From Rhytidiadelphus loreus (taxonomy: Eukaryota; Streptophyta; Bryopsida; Hypnales; Hylocomiaceae), in the NCBI GenBank assembly GCA_947034895.1, contig OX344765.1, forward strand, positions 10,731,001 through 10,795,000: 64,000 nt of DNA, read 5' to 3'. The position numbers and the translations under genes were made by a program. The stretch's first letter is position 1. Each line of letters opens with the position of its first letter. The notes under the pieces are model-generated. The model did no database searches, was not told the DNA's origin, and saw only the letters and a program-made list of their open reading frames with translations. Positions 56,255-64,000 of this stretch are shown piece after piece.

Positions 56255-56760
56255 CTTTGTTGATCTATAACTCCAAATGAACTAAATGATAGCTTTTCGG
56301 AAAGCTAAAACAATCATCTACTTCTCCTCTAAATTTCATACAATTCTAAGACTCTGTCCAACCTCTATGGCCAACCAAAGTTTCGGCCTTGAGAAGGGAA
56401 AGGCAGCAGACCTTCCTTCGCTTCCACACTCACAACTTTCTCATACAAACTCCAAATAGAACGAATGATAGCTTCATGAAAAGCTAACACAATTTCCTAC
56501 ACTCCCTCCAAATTTCATGGCAAAACAAGAACATGTCCGTCTTTTATGGTCGGTCGAAATCTCTGCCTCTTAATTTTAAAGGCAACAAACCTCCCTCCAC
56601 TCAAACTAGCACAACTTTTGCTTCACAACTCCAAATCAAGCAAGTGAGATCAATTTGAAAACTACACACCATGATACACAACACCTCCAAATTTTATTTC
56701 AAAATCCTCCAAATTCACAACACAATGGGCCCTCAAACATTCGGGCCTTCCTAAACTCAC
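56255..56760. repeat. ~180-bp tandem repeat, about 2.5-3 copies
   Basis: AACTCCAAAT marks each unit (56269, 56449, 56627), followed by GATAGCTT-like, GAAAGCTAA(A/C)ACAAT, CTCCAAATTTCAT and later GGCC(T/A)...GGCAGCA/GGCAACA motifs. Copies are well diverged. Such repeats occur in untranslated parts of plant long-terminal-repeat retroelements, but no such protein is visible nearby. Confidence 0.6.
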
Positions 56761-57081
56761 AACGGGAGAGAAGATGAATAGTGTTCCCTTTTTTCTCCAC
56801 CTTATCTCTACTCTAACCACACAAACAAGTGGGGTCAGCCCCTAACTCACTCCCAAAGCTCTCACATCAATAATTGAGCCCTTATTTGACCCCACAACTA
56901 TCTCTTTATCTTTATCTTAGAAAGAAAATTCACTTCAAGTTCACCTAGAAGGAAAACTATTTCATTAATTCCTTTCTATCTTTTCTTTCTCTATTTTCAA
57001 CACCCAAAATGAAATCTACAAACAATTAACATAAAATAAATGTCTTCTCAAAGGTAAAAAATTAAAGTCTTCAAAGAAACT

Positions 57082-57540
57082 TCACTCCATCTTCAAGAAC
57101 TTGAGAATTCGCTTGATGGTAGTAGCAATAAACTCAACACGATCCGCCTTTGTCAAGGGATTGACCGGCCCCTCTAACCATTGTTGGTGACCGCGACTCC
57201 CTTTAATAGGCCTGACCATACAATAGTATTGATCGTCGTTAAGACCTTCAAAACTCCCTTCGAATGTCACTTCTTGGGTACCAGGTTCAACACACCCAAC
57301 CTGCAACAGGATCACTAGTGCTCGAGCTCCACGCTGTAGGTTCCCGTGCCATCGCTGCTCCACACGGGGTTGCTTTGGCGGTCGAGAAGGCCCAGATTCA
57401 TCTTGAGGACGCTCGTGCGATAATGAAAGACCTAGCGGCTGAAGAGGTTGAGCCGGTAGTTGAGATAACGAAAACTCAAACTCCGATTCTGGTAGAGGCT
57501 CCTCATCCTGAGACTTAGAAAAAACCCTCCAATTCGACAT
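57082..57540 (-). CDS. Possible small gene, 152-residue protein of unknown function
   Basis: I do not recognise this protein. The frame runs from an ATG at 57540 (A at -3) to a stop at 57082. Residues 10-60 are acidic, Pro- and Gln-rich and likely disordered; they contain LGLSL (36-40), which fits the LxLxL repressor consensus but may be chance. Residues 70-152 look globular, with QEVTFEGSFEGL, QYYCMVRPIKG, and a C-terminal amphipathic helix ending FIATTIKRILKFLKME. The frame is GC-rich against AT-rich surroundings, and a TATA box lies 71 bp upstream. No homologous copy is seen in the window. It may be a lineage-specific gene or the open frame of a transposon; a plus-strand frame at 57264-57518 is its shadow. 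Confidence 0.45.
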   Translation of the reverse strand: MSNWRVFSKSQDEEPLPESEFEFSLSQLPAQPLQPLGLSLSHERPQDESGPSRPPKQPRVEQRWHGNLQRGARALVILLQVGCVEPGTQEVTFEGSFEGLNDDQYYCMVRPIKGSRGHQQWLEGPVNPLTKADRVEFIATTIKRILKFLKME

Positions 57541-57610
57541 ACTGAAATCTATAACATACAATAAAGAAACTACTTCAAGTTTGGTGGCATTCTAAGATGA
57601 TAACCTATTC

Positions 57611-57674
57611 TTATATAGATGGCTCATGTCATCGTGAGAAGGCGTCATCTTGAAGCTACTAAGGATGATGTCAT
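57611..57674 (-). promoter_or_regulatory. TATA box with upstream TGACG/TGACA motifs
   Basis: On the minus strand TATATAA (57611-57617) precedes the ATG at 57540 by 71 bp, giving a likely 5' leader of ~45 nt. Upstream lie TGACAT (57627-57632), TGACG (57643-57647) and TGACATCA (about 57667-57674), spaced like bZIP/TGA-factor (as-1-like) sites. This arrangement supports a real promoter; as-1-like elements are known from stress genes and from plant pararetroviral promoters, but no viral gene is present. Confidence 0.45.
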
Positions 57675-57679
57675 CTTTA

Positions 57680-58329
57680 TTTTTATATTATTAAAACCAA
57701 ATCTATGGAAATAATGTATTACTATGCATTTTTACACTATTTACGCATTTACAGTGCGACAGCGCCATCTAGAAGGTTTGTACATTTCAAATTTCAGTTA
57801 TGTACCTATTTGGATGGAGCGCTTTCAGAAACGAACTTTGACCCTTAATAACTTTTGCATACAATATCCAAATGTGGCATTCTTTGGTGTGTTGGAACCT
57901 CCTTTCACTTGCCAACATGAATATGTGAAAATTTGACCAGTTTCATAATAGCAACTAGGCTCAGTAGTAAAAAGTGACGGTTTTGGGTGTACCCACCTTA
58001 CCCCTACAAAAAACCAACAGGTACAAACTAGGAAAATGAAAACAAAAAGCCTTACAATTAGTCTTATTATTCATCATATAATTTTGTCATGAGTCATTTC
58101 CCCAATCTACATAAACCATAGCTACTCAAATCAGGCTTTATTTTCAATTTTTCAATTATAATTTTTTTTATGTTTACATTGATTTTATAATTCCCAATCT
58201 TGTACTTACTAAATGTCTCAATGTTTTAGTTCTTAGTTTTTGACACAAATGATTAATGTTTGAATTTGAATTTTCACCAATTTTTTTTTGAAGTGTTTCA
58301 CAGGAACCGACCAAGAGTAAGATCACACA
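57680..58329. other. AT-rich intergenic DNA
   Basis: A 70-codon plus-strand frame at 57724-57936 has no known domain. Nothing else seen. Confidence 0.45.
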
Positions 58330-58550
58330 TGAATGCAGTAAAGGGGACTCTCTTCTTGTTCAGTGTGCCAGCAGCAGCAGCAGCAGCTCATCGTGCTGCA
58401 TTGGATGGGCCGCCCAAGACACAAAAGAATTGGACAATTCTTCAAATGTTGCTTCAACTTGACTCCAGCAATCAGTTCAGTTCACTTGGGGAATCCGCCG
58501 TTAGCTTAGTTTCTGCTTTGGGCTTAACTTATATTATGATTTGATAACCC
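58330..58550. other. Small GC-richer patch with CAG repeat
   Basis: Six to seven CAG/CAGCAG units lie at about 58367-58388 inside an otherwise unremarkable 94-codon plus-strand frame (58260-58544), which has no recognised domain. Confidence 0.4.
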
Positions 58551-58555
58551 TTGAA

Positions 58556-58830
58556 AGCAGTCATTTAAATTTATTTTATTTTTTATGAAGTGCCAAAGTG
58601 GTGATATTAAATGTTATAGCGCTAGCTGCTCCGAATTTCAACATTCATCCACATACTGGATATAAAATAACACATTAGTGCATATCACAAATCCATAGTT
58701 CTATTTTCATTCACAATCTGGCGATTTTCTGCCCTTATACTACCATTTTGTTTTAAGGGTGTGGTGCTAGGCCCATATTACTTTGGTGCAAATGGTTCAC
58801 ATATCACCAAAAAAACTATTACTTGGAAGG
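58556..58830 (+). repeat. Dispersed repeat family 'GAAGTGCCAAAGTGG', copy 4
   Basis: TTTTTTATGAAGTGCCAAAG, TGGTGATATTAAATGTTATAG, CAACATTCATCCACAT, GGGTGTGGTGCTAGG and ACTTTGGTGCAAATGG match 27655-27890 in order. This copy keeps an internal segment (ATCCACATACTGG...) also present in the reverse copy at 54660. Confidence 0.6.
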
Positions 58831-59220
58831 CCCTTGGGGTCCCTCTATATGACCCGTATTTTGCCTATAACTCTTCAATTGTGGTTTAATATATGAATTG
58901 TGACACATTGTTAATTAATTTGTATTGAAAAGTATTTGGTCAATATTTTTCTAATCAAATACCGCTGAATTCATAATATGCTATATGACCTCAAAGGGCT
59001 TTGAGTCCATTTAAGGTTAAATGACTTTGAACTAAAAGGACGCTTTGCATTGAGAAAATTTATTGTGAGAAGGACCAAAAGTTTGAGTACGACTTCACTC
59101 AAAAAGTGAGAGCCAATGCTACTAGAATAGAGCCTCTTGTAGTGTCCTTATTTATTTTTATTTTTATTCTTTTACCATTAATTCTATAAATTTCAATTCA
59201 AATTGTAGAACTCTTGTTAT
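58831..59220. other. AT-rich intergenic DNA
   Basis: Nothing recognised. Confidence 0.45.
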
Positions 59221-60029
59221 TTAATCCCTAAAGTACACTCTCTTACAATTTTAGAATTAAAAAACCTTACCAATTGCAAGATCATGATGCTTAGGTTTCA
59301 AAAAGAGTATTTTAGTATTTTCAATTCTTCCCAAATAGTTAGATTTCATTTTTTGAACATTTTACCCAAAAATGTGTAGATCCTACAACTTGCAACTCTC
59401 CATAACATGTTGAAGAAATAAGTTGGGAATACATATAAAAAATTTCAATTTTATTTTTTCATATTCATACTTTAAAAAAATAATAAGTGGAAAGAAGTAG
59501 AGAATGATTCAAAATACTAAATTGTTGAGAATCTAATCATGGAATTGAAAAATGTCAATCCCAATGGTTGTAATGTTGTAATAAACAATCTACATTCAAA
59601 GATTTTTAATTTATTTTATTTCCAAAATATTGAAAATGGAGTCAAATAAAGAACTTCAAAGTTTATTTTAGAGTGGAGATTCTAGAAGTCCCTGCACTCA
59701 TAACTTTCATCTCATTAATCAAAATGGAATGATTCAAAGCTTTCTATGTATATATAAATCTAAAAAACCAATTTCAAATTTTTTTTATTTTTAAAAGTTG
59801 ATATTTTTTAATTTGCCCAAACTACCCAGGTTGAGAAAAAAACTACATATTATACAATAACTTAAAAACTATGTAGTCAAAAGTTATGAAATTTTTTAGG
59901 CCTTAAAGCTACTCCTCCACCACATGTTGTGTGAAAATTTCAAAGAAAAAAAATGAAAATTCCATTCATAGTGAACTTCTAAAAATCATTGTATTGCCGA
60001 AAATCGTAGTTTTGTCCTTTAGGGGTTAA
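59221..60029 (+). mobile_element. 809-bp TTAA-family element
   Basis: Left end TTAATCCCTAAAGTACAC; the right end, reverse-complemented, is TTAACCCCTAAAGGACAA. The landmark CATAACTTTCATCTCATT + AAAATGGAATGATTC lies near 59698-59738. The right ~200 bp align with the arms of the 1177-bp element (AAAGCTACTC, ATGTTGTGTGAAAATTTCAA, ...TTTAGGGGTTAA), linking the two groups. Non-coding. Confidence 0.7.
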
Positions 60030-61384
60030 AGTTGCTAATCTTTGAATGGGAAGTAACTAGATTCCAATGGGTGATAGAAGTTTGTTTGTGAGATAATAAT
60101 ATTAGAAAGAATCAAAATAGTAAGAAAATTGGTTCAACTTTAAAGGACTAATGCAAATGAACTCTTCAAGTGGTGTGAATTTGTGAATGATTCTTGTTTT
60201 TTGCAAGGGTGGGACATTAACCTCCATTTCGGAAGAAGAGAATTAGATGTGATTAGACTGCATGCACCCATGCTTGGTTATCATTTGCAATGAATTCAAG
60301 TTGAGAGTAAAAATTCAAAATGCATTCTAGAATAAGTATTGAAAGAAATACTACACAAAGGGGGGAGAGGGGTACATGACTTCACAATTAATTCTAATAT
60401 ATTCTGGCTTTTATAGGTCAAAATCCCATTTGTTTGGTACTCAATGCAATGGACACATTTGTAGACAAAATTAGTCTATAAAGATATCTTGATTTAGTAT
60501 TCTTCTTCTCATATTATGTACAAAAACAATAATTGGGACTTCAAGCAAGAGTTAGGTCTAGCCAAAATAGAATTTTAACTCTTGCATGAAGATCCACTTC
60601 TTTGGTGCCAAAATTTCCCAAAAATATAATCAAATAAGCATTAAGAAGTGAATTAGGACTTAAGACTTGGAAGATAGCATGAAGTCTCTATAGTCTTGGT
60701 TTTCAACTCCCCACCAATACAATTTTAAGAATTTAGCGGGACTTAGGACATAATGAGAACCAATTGTTAATTTTACCAAATGCAAGGCTTCATTGGAATC
60801 TTTACAAGTCATGAAGTTCTTCACATCCATAGATATAGATGAAATACACAAAATACGGATGCCAATTCATTTATGCATTCCAAATGGTATAAAATTCATC
60901 CACAAAGATACAATAGTACCTCTCCAAAGATTTTGCAACAATTTTATTGTTTGATTTCCTCCATAGCAAAAGGAAGAATATATCACAAAATATTTCCTTA
61001 AAAACATGTATCAATTTCCGTTTCACTTGTTTCCAAAACCAAAAACCAATACATATAAGGTAAAAACACCCTAAAGCATCCAAATTTCCTTTCTTGTACC
61101 CTAGACTTCAACTAAATGTGTCCCTAGACTTCCGTTAATGTATCCTTCAATAAATTGTTCCTACATTTATCTCTAATTTGTTGACTATTGATTTTTAGAA
61201 ACTTCAATTTAAGATCCTCTTATATGATGGTTTCAGTGGTTCAGGAAGTTGCCACTTTGAAAATGAATAGAAATTACATGCCATATCCAAAAAATATATT
61301 TTTTCTCTCTTCTAAATATCCATAATTTTCTAATACTACAAAAATATTAGTTTTAGGAAAAGGTACCTCCAACTATATTGAATT
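60030..61384. other. AT-rich intergenic DNA, nothing recognised
   Basis: No gene or repeat structure is evident in 1.35 kb. Confidence 0.5.
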
Positions 61385-61884
61385 GCTTACATTGACGGCT
61401 GTGGGTGTTTCCACCGTATCGATACCATTCCATTCATTTCAAAAACAAAAACAAAACAAAACATGTATGGATTTTTTAGCAACCAAAGAGATATCACTGC
61501 ATGCACCCTACGCTTAGCTTTGCTCCTATTTTCAAACCTTGGTTGGTACCGGAAAGAGAAAAAAAAGGTCCTGTCGCGCATCGAGGGTCAGTGCAGCCTT
61601 CAGTTTGTCGCACAGCCTGATGAAACGCAAACAGTGTGGCAGGCAGGCAGGCAACCCAAAGTCCCAAAACGTGTCGACTGCTGCAACACGGCTGCGTGGG
61701 CATCATCACCATCATCCAGTTCCCAGTTTGCAGTTTGCAGACGCCAAGTGGGATCCTGTGCTGGCAGGCTTTTGGGGGAGCTTCTGATGGCGGCCTACAA
61801 GTTGACAAGTAAGTTATGCGGCCCCCTTCCCCTCGGGGGGAAAAAAAAAAGACCCAACAAAAAAACTGTAGGGTCACATAGCTT
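61385..61884. other. GC-rich island
   Basis: CpG-rich with GGCAGGCAGGC (61637-61652) and CATCATCAC repeats near 61701. Long frames are open on both strands, without domains. It immediately precedes the tandem array, as the CpG-rich flank of the ERF gene precedes the 17.7-kb array. Confidence 0.45.
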
Positions 61885-63042
61885 ATAACCCTTGAAGGAC
61901 GGACGGACGGATGGATGGACGGACGGATGGATGGACGGACGGACTGGTGATCGTGGAAATCATTCATTTTGGTATTGTGCGAATCATTGGTTAAAACAAA
62001 AATTCAAAAAGTACTCAAATTGGAAGTCAAACTATTTTAAGAAGAAGGCCTGCCCTTTTTTACACACAATTTGGAAGATGAACAGTTGCTACTTCCATCC
62101 CCACATAGAAGGATTCTTTGTCATTCATCATCTGAAAATAGTTGTAATGTCATTTGTGGGTTAACCCAGGAAGGATGCTTGGGACGAAAGTGGTTTGATG
62201 GAATGCACCTATTGGTCCAATAATAAGAGTATTTTGGTGACTACTACCTTGGGTATGGGACTATGTGCATCCTTTAACCCTTAAAGGACGGACTAGTGAT
62301 CGTGGAAATCATCCATTTTGGTATCGTCTAAATAATTGGTTTAAAAAATCCAGAAGTCAAACTATTGAAGAAGACCTTCCCACTTTTCACACACAATTTG
62401 TCCAACAATTTGGAGGATGAATAGTTGCACTTTTGTCTCACACAAAAAGATTCTTTGTCATTCATTGGTCGAAAAACAACTGGAGCATTGTTTATGGGTT
62501 AACCCTAGAAGGATGCCCATGACTAGAGTGGTCCGATGGAATGCACCTATTGGTCCAATAATCAAAGTATTGGGGTGACTACCGCGATCTTGGGACTGCA
62601 TGCATTCTTTAACCTTGAACCCTTGAACACCAGGCCGATCACCGTGGAAATCATCTGTTTTGTCACTGTTCGAATTGTTGGCTTAAAAAAAAAATGAAAA
62701 GTACTCATTGGAAGACAAACTATTGTAAATGATCTTCCCTTTCCTCACAAATTTTGGAGGATGAATAGTTACATTTACATCCTACGCGAAAAGATTCTTT
62801 GTCATTCATCGTCCAAAAAATGACCTTGGCATCGTTTAACCCTTAAAGGACGAAGGGGTGACCTTAGAAATCGCCCCTTTCCATTACTGTGTGAATCATG
62901 GGCTTTAGAAATAGCAAAAGCACTTATTGGAAATCAAACTACTGTAGAAGACTGAGGATGAATAGTTGCACTTCTGTCCTACTACAAGGATTCCCTGTCA
63001 TCCATCGGACGCCAAATGTCCTCCTCGACGTTTACGGGTTAA
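61885..63042. repeat. Array of TTAA-bounded ~229-bp units and ~110-bp spacers
   Basis: Four alignable units lie at 61885-62164 (lengthened by a GGAC/GGAT expansion), 62274-62502 (229 bp), 62609-62839 and 62836-63042. Each starts near TTAACCCTTAAAGGACG, then GTGATCGTGGAAATCAT, AATTTGGAGGATGAATAGTT, GATTCTTTGTCATTCAT, and ends GGGTTAA. Units 1-2 and 2-3 are separated by ~106-109 bp spacers with GGAATGCACCTATTGGTCCA, each also bounded by TTAA. Units share borders, so TTAA is the junction throughout. No coding content. Confidence 0.8.
61894..61945. repeat. (GGAC/GGAT)n microsatellite
   Basis: About thirteen GGAC or GGAT tetramers in a row, grown from the GGACG at the end of the first TTAA unit. 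Confidence 0.9.
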
Positions 63043-63203
63043 GGGTTAAAGGACGCAACTCCCAAGACCAAGGTAGTTACCAAAATGCTTGGATTATTGG
63101 ACCAATAGGTGCATTCTTTGTTATTTCTACAGTGAACAGTCTAGTCATCCATCAACCACTTTTGGGTCTCAGCATTGTTTAAGGAGCATTGTTTAAGGGT
63201 TAA
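63043..63203. repeat. Inverted copy of the array spacer
   Basis: CAAGACCAAGGTAGTTACCA and TTATTGGACCAATAGGTGCA are the reverse complement of the spacers at 62165-62273 and 62503-62608. The segment runs from a TTAA at about 63045 to a TTAA at 63200-63203, so it is itself a TTAA-bounded unit in opposite orientation. Confidence 0.65.
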
Positions 63204-64000
63204 GCTTAGCTTTAACTTAGCTTGGATAGCTTCCATAGCTTCCATTCAGTTGTGCCACCGCCTTCACGACAGGAGCAGGAGCAGCAGGGAGTCTCACTTC
63301 TCAAGGCTTGAATTGCTCCGCCAATTCCTGGCTCCTGGGTGACGGAACTGAAGCCCCGGCAGGCAGCTGCCTGCTCAGCAGAGCCAAGGCAGGCCCAAGC
63401 CCAAGGCCCAAGCCCCCAAGGCAAGTCATCACTCAATCAAACACCATGATGAATCTCGCGGCGCTGGTCCACCGTGATTTTGGTCAACACACTTGCAAGT
63501 ACGTCTTGGACTCGGACCGGCGGACTGCGTCAACATTTCGGGCCATGGGAGGCGAGCCATCGCCCACTTTTGAAGCAACATGGAAACTTGGATGCAATCT
63601 CAGCCGGACTTCGGGGAAGGGAGGAAGGAGAAGACGAAGAAGGGGAAGGAGGAAGGAGTGTCCCGACTCCAACTTCTTTGGAGATTGGTGGGTGGATGGG
63701 TGTGATGATTTTTTTTTTTCTCCTTCCTTCCCCTTTGGACCTTACGTACAAAAACACGGCTTATCATCAAGGTAGATAGCCAAAAATAATCAGATTCTTG
63801 GATGAATAAGTGCGTTTTTTTTCGTTTCTATAACGTGATATTGTTTACCAACAAGGTATAGCTAGGGGACTTGGCCTTGTGCATCCTTGAAAAGGGGAGC
63901 CGTACAGTGGAACAAAATTGTCTTATATGACTTGACCCCAATCCTTGGAATGAACTGATAAGTCCCTCGCGAGCATCTAGCAAAGTATAGTACTTTCCCA
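63204..64000. other. GC-rich island and window end
   Basis: 63230-63680 is CpG-rich with GGCAGGCAGC, CCCAAGGCCCAAGCCC and purine-rich GGAAGGAG runs. A plus-strand frame continues from an upstream non-ATG start through an ATG pair near 63446 to a stop at 63775, without a recognised domain; a first exon is conceivable. After 63780 the sequence partly resembles a decayed TTAA-array spacer (AGATTCTTGGATGAATAAGTGC). Confidence 0.4.

Noticed and set aside
57264..57518. 84-codon plus-strand frame
   Set aside because: Antisense to the 152-codon frame, which has the better start context and a TATA box.
57611..57674. TATA plus TGACG arrangement as an endogenous pararetrovirus promoter
   Set aside because: The layout recalls such promoters, but no viral coat, movement or replication domain is present nearby; ordinary plant stress promoters look alike.
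61463..61967. Overlapping frames on both strands of a GC-rich island
   Set aside because: Typical of GC-rich, stop-poor DNA; no domain.
63308..63775. 155-codon plus-strand frame
   Set aside because: The start is not ATG, composition is island-like with an Arg run, and the end is low in complexity; a first exon cannot be excluded but is unsupported.
1..64000. CRISPR arrays, bacterial operons or organelle genes
   Set aside because: The tandem repeats lack regular spacer structure, and no rRNA, tRNA or organelle gene was recognised.

Overview
Most of this window reads as nuclear DNA from a streptophyte (a land plant or close algal relative) with a large, repeat-rich, AT-rich genome. The plant assignment rests on one well-supported gene: a spliced AP2/ERF transcription factor (15458-16537, minus strand) with a C-terminal DLNxxP EAR repression motif, a plant-type TATA box and a textbook CTAAC branch point. 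I cannot name the species. The sequence alone does not separate bryophyte, lycophyte, fern, gymnosperm or charophyte.

Layout. 1-15 kb: AT-rich intergenic DNA with TTAA-bounded inverted-repeat elements (2308-2546, 3064-3996, 9614-9842), several hairpins, GC-rich islands at 6.4-7.2 and 11.0-11.7 kb, and a TA-flanked inverted-repeat element (12884-13432). 15.4-17.7 kb: the ERF gene and its CpG-rich upstream region. 17.7-19.2 kb: a degenerate tandem array of ~320-450 bp units. 19.4-57 kb: decayed repeats, including a G-rich minisatellite (23.4-23.9 kb), a 1.18-kb element with ~250-bp inverted termini (28700-29876), at least five more members of a ~0.4-1.1 kb TTAA family, a nested insertion (51123-51378) and a broken Tc1/mariner transposase (53340-54273). 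57.1-57.7 kb: a possible small gene of unknown function with a correctly placed TATA box. 58-64 kb: more repeats, a back-to-back array of TTAA-bounded ~229-bp units (61.9-63.2 kb), and GC-rich islands at both sides of it.

Genes do not form a pathway here. The ERF gene is the only confident protein-coding locus, the 152-residue reading frame near 57.3 kb is possible, and everything else recognisable is repeat-derived. No intact reverse transcriptase, integrase or other retroelement protein is visible, although such proteins are usually easy to find in big plant genomes.

The most interesting signal is the repeated design TTAA-CCCCTAAAG...CTTTAGGGG-TTAA, seen in elements with different interiors and sizes. 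TTAA at both ends, C-rich termini and no longer flanking duplication are the hallmarks of TTAA-targeting transposition (piggyBac-like), which is not a usual plant element class. No matching transposase is present in the window, so that link is inference.
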